5,007 nucleotides of DNA. Origin: Candidatus Rokuibacteriota bacterium. GTDB lineage: Bacteria; Methylomirabilota; Methylomirabilia; Rokubacteriales; CSP1-6. Positions within the stretch are counted from its first letter, which is position 1, and each line of letters starts with the position of its first letter. Made by a program: the position numbers and the translations under genes. The stretch is taken from assembly GCA_016177555.1 (NCBI GenBank), contig JACOVB010000452.1:1-5007 (forward strand), in the 5' to 3' direction. Below, piece after piece: positions 1 through 5,007 of the stretch. A model generated the notes under the pieces. It had not been told where the DNA came from. It saw only the letters and a program-made list of their open reading frames with translations, and ran no database searches.

Positions 1-182
1 ACGCCGTCCTTCGCCGACCAGCGGCGCAGATGGTCGCCCGGCATGTCGCTCCAGAGGAGGTAGTGATCCCGCGGGTGCCAGAGCGGGCCCTCGGTGAAGA
101 GGCATCCCGTCGCGATGCGCTCGAAGGCGACGTCCGGGCCCACGACCGAGGCGAACCGGGGGTCGCGGACCTCGACGCTCAC
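1..182 (-). CDS. SMP-30/gluconolactonase-family protein, N-terminal part (runs off the left edge)
   Basis: Reading leftwards from a GTG at 182-180, the frame stays open to the window edge (60 codons). It encodes a segment at residues 29-46 beginning FTEGPLWHP and ending LLWSDMP, followed by GDHLRRW. This matches the first beta-propeller blade of the SMP-30/gluconolactonase/LRE family, in which the Glu of the 'EGPxW' motif (here E31) binds the catalytic divalent metal. Known members hydrolyse sugar or other lactones in the cytoplasm or periplasm; the substrate cannot be told from this fragment. No signal peptide is seen at the N-terminus, so a cytosolic protein is likely. The GTG overlaps the TGA of the upstream tautomerase gene (GTGA, 4 bp), which fixes the start and implies translational coupling. 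About 230 residues of a typical 290-residue protein lie outside the window. The family call is firm; the exact enzyme is not. Confidence 0.85.
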   Translation of the reverse strand, partial: MSVEVRDPRFASVVGPDVAFERIATGCLFTEGPLWHPRDHYLLWSDMPGDHLRRWSAKDG

Positions 183-370
183 TCCTTCGTCCGCTCCCCG
201 GGCTTCCCGGCCACGTACCAGTCGGGAGGGTCGATGTCCTCGATCACCACCCAGATGGCCTCGCGGGGCACCTTGGTCACGTCGGAGATGGCCTCCGTGA
301 CCCGTCTCGCGATCTCGTCCTTCCGCTCCTTGCCGTGGCCTGCGTAGATCCGGATATTCACGAACGGCAT
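179..370 (-). CDS. 4-oxalocrotonate tautomerase-family small protein
   Basis: This 63-residue protein has the length and sequence of the 4-OT subfamily of the tautomerase superfamily, which uses the N-terminal proline exposed after Met removal as catalytic base. It begins MPFVNIRIYAGH and aligns without gaps to classical 4-OT (recalled sequence). Pro1 is present, but Arg11 is His, Arg39 is Trp (in AIWVVIED) and Phe50 is Trp (in PPDWYVAG), counting Pro as 1. Those positions shape substrate carboxylate binding in 4-OT, so the substrate is probably not 4-oxalocrotonate. The family generally forms hexamers or dimers in the cytoplasm. The open frame extends upstream to 436, but only the ATG at 370 places Pro after Met, and a G-rich ribosome site lies 5 bases before it. 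It is coupled (GTGA overlap) to the lactonase-family gene downstream, which suggests a shared catabolic pathway. Confidence 0.9.
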   Translation of the reverse strand: MPFVNIRIYAGHGKERKDEIARRVTEAISDVTKVPREAIWVVIEDIDPPDWYVAGKPGERTKE

Positions 371-375
371 CGCAT

Positions 376-382
376 CCCCCCT
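376..382 (-). promoter_or_regulatory. Ribosome binding site deciding the tautomerase start
   Basis: On the minus strand AGGGGGG sits 5 bases before the ATG at 370. It supports the short start that exposes the catalytic proline over the in-frame upstream start at 436. A small stem (GGTGC, loop ATTG, GCACC; positions 396-383) ends immediately upstream of it. Confidence 0.5.
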
Positions 383-426
383 GGTGCCAATGCACCCATG
401 CGGTTGTCGGGGCCGAAAACGCCGCG

Positions 427-455
427 AGACTAGCACGCGGGCGACCCCGTCGCAA
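427..455 (-). promoter_or_regulatory. Candidate sigma70-type promoter for the tautomerase-lactonase operon
   Basis: Read on the minus strand, TTGCGA (455-450, four of six matches to the -35 consensus) is followed after exactly 17 bases by TAGTCT (432-427). TAGTCT is preceded by an extended -10 TG one base upstream. Transcription would start near 420, giving a leader of about 50 bases to the ATG at 370. The -10 match is only three of six apart from the TG, so this is a plausible rather than proven promoter. Confidence 0.4.
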
Positions 456-525
456 GGCCCCGGGGGTCGTCCGTGGACAGCGCGCCGCGTCAGGAGTGAG
501 AGTGCGTCCGGCCGGGTGCCGCTCC

Positions 526-534
526 TGCTATGCT
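526..534 (+). promoter_or_regulatory. Candidate extended -10 promoter for the nuclease-HAD operon
   Basis: TGCTATGCT at 526-534 fits the extended -10 pattern TGnTAnnnT. No recognisable -35 box lies 16-18 bases upstream. Six bases separate the end of the box from the GTG at 541, the usual distance to a transcription start. The message would therefore begin at or next to the start codon, that is, be leaderless. This agrees with the absence of a convincing Shine-Dalgarno sequence before 541. Confidence 0.4.
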
Positions 535-540
535 GGGCTC

Positions 541-1515
541 GTGGCCGATCTCGTCAACCAGTTTTCCTGGTCCCGCAGCCGGGACAATGTCTTCCAGGAG
601 TGCCGGCGCCGCTACTACTTCCACTACTACGGCGCCTGGGGCGGGTGGGGCCAGGCCGCAGATCCGGCGACGCGCACCCTCTACGTCCTCAAGCAGCTCG
701 GCACGCGCCAGATGTGGGCCGGCCGGCTCGTCCACGAGGCCGTCGAGCGGGTGCTCCTCGCGATGCGCGACGGGTATGCGCTCTCGGAGGCCTCGCTGAT
801 CGAGGACACCGTGCGCCAGATGCGTGAGGACTGGAAGGGCTCGCGCGACGGCGTGTACCGGCAGACCCCGAAGCGCACGGGGCTCTTCGAGCACGAGTAC
901 GCGGTGCCGATCAAGGACAGCGAGTGGCAGGCCCTCCGCGACCACGTGGTCCGCTGCCTCCGTAACTTCCACCGGCTGCCGTTGCTCGCCGACATCAAGC
1001 GCATCCCCACCGACCGCTGGATCCTCATCGAGGATATCGGCTCCTTCGCCTTCGAGGGCACCCTGGTCTACGCCGCGCCTGACTTCGGCTACTGGAGCGA
1101 GGCGGGCCGGCTCCAGCTCGTGGACTGGAAGACGGGCGGCAGCGGCAACAACGTGGCGCTCCAGCTCGGCGGGTATGCGCTGTACGCCCTCGAGGTCCTC
1201 GCCGCGGCGCCTGACCGGGTGGACCTCCTGGAGGTCAACCTGCGCGAGGGACGGCTCACCGCCCATCCCTGCGACGAGTCAATCCTCGAGCGCGTGCGGG
1301 AGCACATCCGGCTGTCGGTGCGGGCCATGAGGGCGTACCTCGAGGATGCCGATCGGAACCTGGCCGAGGAGGCGAACTTCGAGAAGACCGAGGACCTGCG
1401 CCTCTGCCGCTGGTGCAACTTCCGGGCGGTTTGCCGTCCTGAGCTGCCGCCGTTCGCTGCGGCCGCGGCCCCCGCGGCGGAGGACGCGCCGGCCGAGAGG
1501 AGCGAGCCGGCATGA
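541..1515 (+). CDS. PD-(D/E)XK nuclease with probable 4Fe-4S cluster (Cas4/AddB/RecB-like)
   Basis: The product is 324 residues. Visible motifs in order: the N-terminal FSWSRSRDNVFQEC segment with RRRYYF (Cys21), typical of RecB-family exonucleases; AGRLVHE with His65; Asp181 in APDF; the catalytic VDWKTG with Asp195 and Lys197; QLGGY with Gln208 and Tyr212; and a C-terminal CRWCNFRAVC with Cys289, Cys292 and Cys298. One early plus three late cysteines is the arrangement that holds a 4Fe-4S cluster in Cas4 and AddB. The fold predicts a metal-dependent DNase, probably acting on single strands or DNA ends. There is no helicase domain, and no cas gene or CRISPR array nearby, so a repair or end-processing role is the neutral guess. 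I chose the GTG at 541 because family similarity starts there. An in-frame GTG at 496 would add 15 unlike residues. The tail after residue 300 is Ala/Pro-rich. The stop overlaps the next start (ATGA). Confidence 0.85.
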   Translation: MADLVNQFSWSRSRDNVFQECRRRYYFHYYGAWGGWGQAADPATRTLYVLKQLGTRQMWAGRLVHEAVERVLLAMRDGYALSEASLIEDTVRQMREDWKGSRDGVYRQTPKRTGLFEHEYAVPIKDSEWQALRDHVVRCLRNFHRLPLLADIKRIPTDRWILIEDIGSFAFEGTLVYAAPDFGYWSEAGRLQLVDWKTGGSGNNVALQLGGYALYALEVLAAAPDRVDLLEVNLREGRLTAHPCDESILERVREHIRLSVRAMRAYLEDADRNLAEEANFEKTEDLRLCRWCNFRAVCRPELPPFAAAAAPAAEDAPAERSEPA

Positions 1516-2216
1516 AGGCGCTGCTGGCGGATCTCGATGACACGATCCTCGACTACTCGGGGGGCGCGGCGACCTCGTGGGAAGAAGCCTGCGCCGCCGT
1601 TGCCGGATCCGCGGGGCTCGATCCCGGGCGTCTCGTGTCGGCCGTGGTGTCCACGCGGCGCTGGTTCTGGGACGACCCGGAGCGCCACCGGCGAGAGCGG
1701 GTGAACATGCTCGGCGCCTGGCGGAAGATCGCGGCGCACGCCCTCGAGAGCCTCGGGCTGCCGTCCGCCCCGCTCGCCGCCTTCATCGCCGAGGATTTCG
1801 CCGCCCGGCGGCGCGCGGCGCTCCGCCTCCTGCCGGGGGCGCTCGAGGCGCTCCGGGAGCTCCAGGGCCTCGGTGTCCCGCTCGCGCTGGTCACCAATGG
1901 GGATGCGGGCCAGCAGCGGGACAAGATCGAGCGGTTCGACCTGGCGCGCTTTTTCCGCGTCATCGTGATCGAGGGGGAGTTCGGCGCGGGGAAGCCCGAG
2001 GAGGCCGTCTACCGCCACGCGATCTCCGGTCTCGGAGTGGCGCCCAGCGAGGCGTGGATGGTGGGCGACAACCTCGAGTGGGACGTGGCGGCCCCGCAGC
2101 GAATCGGGTTGCGCGCGGCATGGGTGGACGGCCCCGGCCACGGCCTCCCCGAGGGGAGTGAGGTGCGTCCGGACCGGATCCTGCGCGCCTTCCGGGATGT
2201 GGTCGGGCCCGAGTGA
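1512..2216 (+). CDS. HAD-superfamily hydrolase, subfamily IA (NANP/YjjG-like phosphatase)
   Basis: The protein has 234 residues, a usual length for subfamily IA. All four HAD motifs are visible: motif I DLDDT (nucleophile Asp7, acid/base Asp9), motif II VTNGD (Thr128), motif III Lys161 in GAGKPEEAVY, and motif IV GDNLEWD (Asp186, Asp191). The stretch TNGDAGQQRDKIERF closely resembles the N-acylneuraminate-9-phosphatase/YjjG branch, so a cytosolic phosphatase on a small phosphorylated sugar or nucleotide is likely. The exact substrate cannot be read from sequence. The region between motifs I and II (about residues 15-110) is a helical cap. The ATG overlaps the nuclease TGA by four bases, and AGAGGAG lies 9 bases upstream at 1496-1502, so the two genes should be co-translated. 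Whether the phosphatase serves the nuclease (for instance in DNA-end or nucleotide clean-up) is speculation. Confidence 0.88.
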   Translation: MKALLADLDDTILDYSGGAATSWEEACAAVAGSAGLDPGRLVSAVVSTRRWFWDDPERHRRERVNMLGAWRKIAAHALESLGLPSAPLAAFIAEDFAARRRAALRLLPGALEALRELQGLGVPLALVTNGDAGQQRDKIERFDLARFFRVIVIEGEFGAGKPEEAVYRHAISGLGVAPSEAWMVGDNLEWDVAAPQRIGLRAAWVDGPGHGLPEGSEVRPDRILRAFRDVVGPE

Positions 2217-2312
2217 CGCGCAGCGGTCACGACCCTCTTGCACCCCCGGCGGGCGCGGAGGACGATGCCCGCAAGACGTCGCCCCAAGAGAGCTTCCGGA
2301 GCCTGCAGTGAT

Positions 2313-2330
2313 GCCGGCCGAGAGGCCGGC
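2313..2330 (+). other. GC hairpin with GAGA loop in the leader of the kinase-BON gene
   Basis: GCCGGCC and GGCCGGC form a perfect 7-bp stem closed by a GAGA loop, which fits the stable GNRA tetraloop class. It lies in the 126-base gap between the HAD stop and the kinase ATG. It ends where a G-rich ribosome-binding stretch (2331-2338) begins, 12 bases before the ATG at 2343. No T-run follows, so it is not a typical intrinsic terminator. It could modulate translation or stabilise RNA ends. In DNA of this GC content a short stem may also arise by chance. The rest of the 2217-2342 gap shows no gene. Confidence 0.45.
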
Positions 2331-2342
2331 GGGGGGTGCCCC

Positions 2343-3161
2343 ATGAGCATCGTGGCCATTTCCCAGACGCTCGGCAGCCTGGGGGAGGAGATCGGTCGCA
2401 AGCTCTCCCAGACCCTGTCCTGGCCCTGCGCGGACAGGGAAGTCATCCTCGAGGCCGCGAATCGGTTCGGCGAGGGGGTGATGGTCCTCGAGCACTTCAC
2501 GGAGGAGAAGCCGCACCTATGGGAGCGCTTCAGCGACAGCCAGCGGCGCTACCAGACGTTCATCGAGGCCATCATCCTGGAGATGGCGGCGCGCGGCCAT
2601 GTGGTCCTGTCCGGCCGCGGCGCGTCCCTCGTGCTCCGGACGGTACGGCACGCGCTGAAGGTCCGGGTGACGGCGCCCGAGCTGGTGCGCGCGAAACGCG
2701 TCGAGGCCCAGCAGGGGCTCACCCCCGAGGCCGCCGAGCACTTCGTCCGCCACAGCGATCGCGAGCGCGCGGCCCGGCTCAAGTTCCTCTACCACGTGGA
2801 CTGGGAGGACCCGCTCCTCTATGACATCGCGCTCAACACCGAGCGGGTGGACGTGGAGCATGCGTGCGGGCTCCTCCAGGCCGCGCTCAAGAGCGAGCGC
2901 TTCCAGCCGACGCCCGAGTCGCGGGCCGAGATCCAGGACCTGAGCCTGGCCGCCCGCGCACGCGCCGCGCTGCTCGTGAACCCGGACACGAGGCGCCTCA
3001 GCCTTGGCATCACGGTCAGGGACGGCTGGGTGGCGGTGAGCGGCGGCGTCGACCGGGAGCAGCAGCGGAAGACTGTGGAAGACGTGCTGGCGCAGATCCC
3101 CGGCGTGACCGGGGTGCAGAACGAGGTCGTGGTGACCCTGCCGGTGCGGCCGCGGCTGTAG
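2343..3161 (+). CDS. Cytidylate kinase-like protein fused to a C-terminal BON domain
   Basis: The product is 272 residues. Residues 1-185 resemble the cytidylate kinase-like family (Pfam Cytidylate_kin2 type). There is a glycine-rich nucleotide loop at 7-20 (GSLGEEIGRK, not a canonical Walker A), then ADREVI at 30-35, SGRGA at 90-94, and a LID-like run of Arg residues at 136-145. DWEDPLLYDIALNTERV follows at 153-169, typical of the family. Residues 200-265 look like a BON domain, with DGWVAVSGGV and a terminal PGVTGVQNEVVV. BON domains are found in OsmY-like and channel-associated proteins and are thought to bind membranes or ligands. The fold suggests a phosphotransferase, but activity on CMP is unproven. 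No signal peptide or membrane segment is seen. I chose the ATG at 2343 because the kinase similarity begins there; a TTG at 2238 would add 35 Arg/Gly-rich residues without family character. GGGGTG lies four bases before the ATG. Confidence 0.8.
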   Translation: MSIVAISQTLGSLGEEIGRKLSQTLSWPCADREVILEAANRFGEGVMVLEHFTEEKPHLWERFSDSQRRYQTFIEAIILEMAARGHVVLSGRGASLVLRTVRHALKVRVTAPELVRAKRVEAQQGLTPEAAEHFVRHSDRERAARLKFLYHVDWEDPLLYDIALNTERVDVEHACGLLQAALKSERFQPTPESRAEIQDLSLAARARAALLVNPDTRRLSLGITVRDGWVAVSGGVDREQQRKTVEDVLAQIPGVTGVQNEVVVTLPVRPRL

Positions 3162-3347
3162 TGCCGGGCCACTTGGCTTCGCCACGGCTCGCTCACGCTC
3201 GCCGGATTCTCAGGCCCGGTCGCCTCGCCTCCGGCTGCGGCTCCCCTTGCCATGTTCTCGGTCGGCGCGGGCGCTCAACGTAACCCACGTACGCCTCGCG
3301 CCCGCGCCTCCCTCGGGCCTCGTCTGGCTCGCCATTTGGCCCGGCAC
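3161..3347. repeat. 187-bp intergenic element bounded by imperfect inverted repeats
   Basis: The left arm GTGCCGGGCCACTTGGC (3161-3177) and right arm GCCATTTGGCCCGGCAC (3331-3347) are inverted copies matching at 15 of 17 positions. The outer ten bases match perfectly. Inside, AGGCCC (3212-3217) can pair with GGGCCT (3315-3320), and a perfect 11-bp inverted repeat lies at 3264-3308. No convincing gene is seen on either strand. The element starts on the last base of the kinase-BON stop codon and lies between two converging transcription units. It looks like a non-autonomous mobile or REP/BIME-like interspersed repeat, or a large two-way transcription end structure. Only one copy is in the window, so its repeat status in the genome is inference. 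The remaining gap, 3348-3409, shows only a weak GCGG/CCGC stem (3351-3362). Confidence 0.6.
3264..3308. other. Nested hairpin with perfect 11-bp stem inside the intergenic element
   Basis: GGCGCGGGCGC (3264-3274) and GCGCCCGCGCC (3298-3308) are exact inverted complements separated by 23 bases. Within the separator, CGTA (3279-3282) and TACG (3290-3293) pair again around a 7-base loop, after a 4-by-4 internal loop. On either strand this would fold into a strong GC hairpin. It is not followed by a T-run on either strand, so it does not match a textbook rho-independent terminator. It may still act as a transcription or RNA 3'-end barrier between the converging genes. Confidence 0.55.
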
Positions 3348-3409
3348 TCTGCGGGTGCCCGCCCGTTCTTGGCTGAGCTGGTTGGAGGCGCTGTAGCAGG
3401 TGGCGCGGG

Positions 3410-4741
3410 TCAGCGGGCGGGCGGTCTGGCGATCACCGTCCGCAGCGTCTGAAGGTAGCGCCGGGCCACGCGCTGGACGTCCTCGGCCGTGACCTGGCGC
3501 ACCTGCGCCACGTGGCGGTCGAGGAACTCGTAGCCGACACCGGCAGCCTCGAACGAGGCCAGGTACCAGGCCTGCCGTGCGTTCGTCCGCCGGTCCATGG
3601 CGAGGTTGCCGAGCAGGTACGCCTTGGCGACCCTCAGCTCCTCGGCCGACACCGGCTCCTGCTGGATCCGTGTGAGCTCGTGCCGGAGGGCAGCCTCGGA
3701 CTTCTCCAGGTTCTCGGGTGCCGTGCCGATCTGCGCGAGGATGTGGCCCCGATCGACCCGCGTGGGGTACTGCACGGCCGTGGTGTAGGCGAGGCCCTGC
3801 TTGTCCCGGAGCTCGGAGAAGAAGCGGCCCGCCATGCCGCCGCCCAGCACGGCACTCAGCACCTTCACGGCCGGGTAGTCGGGATCGGTGAGCGCCGGTG
3901 CCGGGCCTCCCGCCAGGATCTGTGCCTGCGCGCCCGGCACCTCGATCACGTCGCGGGCGCTTGACGGCGGGGGGAGCGGCGCCGGGGCCAGCGGCGGCGC
4001 GGGGCCGGCCGGCACGGCGCCGAAGAGCCGCCCAGCCTGGGCTCCCACCTCCGCCGCCTTCACCCGCCCGCTCACGGCCAGCACCATCTGCCCCGGCACG
4101 TAGTGGCGGCGGTACTGGGCCAGGAGGGCCTCGCGGTCGAGCCGCTCGACGCTCTCCTTGAGCCCCAGCGGGTTCCAGGCGTAGCCGTTCTCGCCGAACA
4201 GGTGGGCGCCGAGCGTGTCGAGGGCGACGTCGTACGGTTTGTCGCCGCGGTTCCGAATCTGGCGCAGGAGGAAGTCGCGCACGGCCTGGACGGTGCCCGC
4301 GGGGAGGGAGGGGCGGAGCGCCACGTCGGCCACCAGCTCGAGCATCTCCACCCAGTGGCGGGAGAGCGCCGTGGCCGCGATCTCGGAGAAGTCCACGTCG
4401 CCGTAGGCGTCGATGCTGCCGCCCATGCGGTCGGCGGCCTCCACGATCTGGCTGCCGTTGAGCCTCGCCGTGCCCCGCACCACCATGAGCTGGAGGAGAT
4501 TGGAGATCCCGGCGTTCGCCCGGGTCTCCCAGCGGGTGCCCATGTGCACCCCGAGAGAGATGGCGACCACGGGGGCCGTCGGGTTCTCGCGCACGAGCAC
4601 GGTCATCCCGTTCGCGAGGCGGATGCGCGACACCGCCGGTGACGGGACCTGCGCCCAGGCCTCGGCCGCCCCCAGCAGCGCCACGACGCCGACGAGGCCG
4701 ACGGCGAGACGGCGGCGCGCGTGGGGACGCCGTGCCGTCAT
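3410..4741 (-). CDS. Exported M16 (insulinase-like) peptidase-family subunit lacking the zinc site
   Basis: The protein has 443 residues. The N-terminus is a signal peptide: Arg-rich start, hydrophobic core at about 12-26, and an AWA-Q cleavage site near residue 30. This indicates export to the periplasm or cell surface. Two M16 domains follow, joined by a Pro/Ala-rich linker near residues 245-262. The zinc motif HxxEH normally lies in a G..HFLEHM..KGT context. Here that context reads GISNLLQLMVVRGT (78-91), so His, Glu and His are replaced by Asn81, Gln84 and Leu85. The C-terminal domain keeps GGGMAGRFFSELRDKQGLAY with Arg306 and Tyr319, the R/Y pair of the substrate-binding partner in heterodimeric M16B proteases. 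It is therefore probably the non-catalytic partner of the upstream gene. The ATG at 4741 overlaps the upstream stop (TGATG). A GTG at 4744 is an alternative start one codon longer. Confidence 0.88.
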   Translation of the reverse strand: MTARRPHARRRLAVGLVGVVALLGAAEAWAQVPSPAVSRIRLANGMTVLVRENPTAPVVAISLGVHMGTRWETRANAGISNLLQLMVVRGTARLNGSQIVEAADRMGGSIDAYGDVDFSEIAATALSRHWVEMLELVADVALRPSLPAGTVQAVRDFLLRQIRNRGDKPYDVALDTLGAHLFGENGYAWNPLGLKESVERLDREALLAQYRRHYVPGQMVLAVSGRVKAAEVGAQAGRLFGAVPAGPAPPLAPAPLPPPSSARDVIEVPGAQAQILAGGPAPALTDPDYPAVKVLSAVLGGGMAGRFFSELRDKQGLAYTTAVQYPTRVDRGHILAQIGTAPENLEKSEAALRHELTRIQQEPVSAEELRVAKAYLLGNLAMDRRTNARQAWYLASFEAAGVGYEFLDRHVAQVRQVTAEDVQRVARRYLQTLRTVIARPPAR

Positions 4742-5007
4742 CACGGCGCCGCCTTTTTCGGCACGAAGGCGAGCCGCGCGAAGTCGGTGCGAGAGAGGAC
4801 GCGGCGGGCCGCGTCCCGGATCTGCTCCCGCGTGACCTGCCGGAGCCGCTCCACGTAGCGGAGCTCCTCCTCGAGGGCCCAGGTGGTCTCGGCGATGCCG
4901 TAGGCGTTGGCGAGTCCCTCGGAGGTCTCGATGGTGAAGGCGTGCTCGGACTCGGCCTTGGTCACCGCCAGCTGGCGCTCCTCCTCGGTGGGCCCGCTCT
5001 CCTGCAT
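4741..5007 (-). CDS. M16 peptidase-family protein, C-terminal end (runs off the right edge)
   Basis: The final 88 residues of a minus-strand gene are visible, from TEEERQLAVTKAESEH through YVERLRQVTREQIRDAARRVLSRTDFARLAFVPKK to the stop. This resembles the C-terminal helical end of M16B peptidases, where a 'TEEEL..AK' helix and a 'V..VT...I...A..YL' helix are typical. The neighbouring gene ends in the same way (QVRQVTAEDVQRVARRYL). An ATG sits exactly at the window edge (5007), but the sequence there is mid-domain, so it is almost certainly internal. As the neighbour lacks the zinc motif, this gene is the likely catalytic HxxEH subunit; that motif would lie outside the window, so this is inference. 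Stop and next start overlap (TGATG), implying balanced production of the two subunits. Confidence 0.75.
   Translation of the reverse strand: MQESGPTEEERQLAVTKAESEHAFTIETSEGLANAYGIAETTWALEEELRYVERLRQVTREQIRDAARRVLSRTDFARLAFVPKKAAP

Noticed and set aside
371..436. An upstream start for the tautomerase
   Set aside because: It would bury the catalytic N-terminal proline behind 22 Arg-rich residues and overlap the likely promoter.
496..540. An upstream GTG start for the nuclease
   Set aside because: The added 15 residues have no family similarity, the AGGA before it touches the start codon, and a -10 box sits between the two starts.
490..1266. A 258-codon open frame on the minus strand
   Set aside because: It is antisense to the nuclease catalytic region and shows no motif; its Val/Glu/Leu-rich content mirrors the opposite coding strand.
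541..1515. Naming the nuclease as CRISPR-associated Cas4
   Set aside because: The motifs are shared by Cas4, AddB and solo RecB-like nucleases; no CRISPR repeats or other cas genes are present in the window.
1089..2516. A 475-codon open frame on the minus strand
   Set aside because: It lies antisense to the nuclease, HAD and kinase genes, all of which carry clear family motifs. Its product is Arg/Pro/Gly/His-rich without any recognisable domain, as expected of a GC-rich shadow frame.
3351..3369. GCGG-GTGC-CCGC stem followed by a short CGTTCTT stretch as an intrinsic terminator
   Set aside because: The stem is only 4-5 bp and the T-stretch is interrupted, so support is too weak to list it as a terminator.
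3252..3452. A 66-codon plus-strand frame across the intergenic element
   Set aside because: It overlaps the inverted-repeat structure and the end of the M16 gene, has an Arg/Ala/Gly-rich product and no ribosome site or family likeness.
4103..4642. A 179-codon plus-strand frame, with a similar one at 3512-3964
   Set aside because: Both are antisense to the M16 gene, rich in Gly/Ala/His/Arg, and have no family resemblance.
5005..5007. ATG at the right edge as the true start of the last gene
   Set aside because: The encoded segment is the C-terminal half of an M16 domain, so the gene must begin outside the window.

Overview
The window is GC-rich throughout (visibly around 70% GC, with G/C at most third codon positions). 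Genes are tightly packed, with three stop/start overlaps. No phage, plasmid, CRISPR, tRNA or rRNA signal is seen. Gene content and style suggest a chromosomal segment of a free-living, probably uncultured Gram-negative-type bacterium, for example Rokubacteria/Methylomirabilota or a deltaproteobacterial relative. That placement is an inference from composition and style, not a measured result.

Layout: (1) 1-370, minus strand: a small catabolic-looking unit, a 4-oxalocrotonate tautomerase-family protein whose stop overlaps the GTG start of an SMP-30/gluconolactonase-family protein that runs off the left edge. A plausible sigma70-type promoter lies at 427-455. (2) 371-540: a divergent intergenic region with an outward promoter on each side; the rightward one may give a leaderless message. 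(3) 541-2216, plus strand: a stand-alone PD-(D/E)XK nuclease with a probable 4Fe-4S cluster (Cas4/AddB/RecB-like), overlapping by ATGA a HAD-superfamily phosphatase. (4) 2217-3161, plus strand: a short leader with a GAGA-loop hairpin, then a fusion of a cytidylate-kinase-like domain to a C-terminal BON domain. (5) 3161-3347: a 187-bp non-coding element bounded by imperfect 17-bp inverted repeats and containing a perfect 11-bp nested inverted repeat, sitting between converging genes. (6) 3410-5007, minus strand: two overlapping M16 (insulinase-like) peptidase genes. The upstream one is seen only as its C-terminal end. The downstream one is a complete exported subunit that has lost the HxxEH zinc site, so it is probably the non-catalytic partner.

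How they work together: the tautomerase and lactonase may act in breakdown of a carbonyl or lactone substrate. The M16 pair probably forms a periplasmic heterodimeric protease. The nuclease/HAD pair is translationally coupled, but its joint role is unknown. The points most worth a second look are the structured element at 3161-3347, the kinase-BON fusion with its hairpin leader, and the nuclease with its possible leaderless start.
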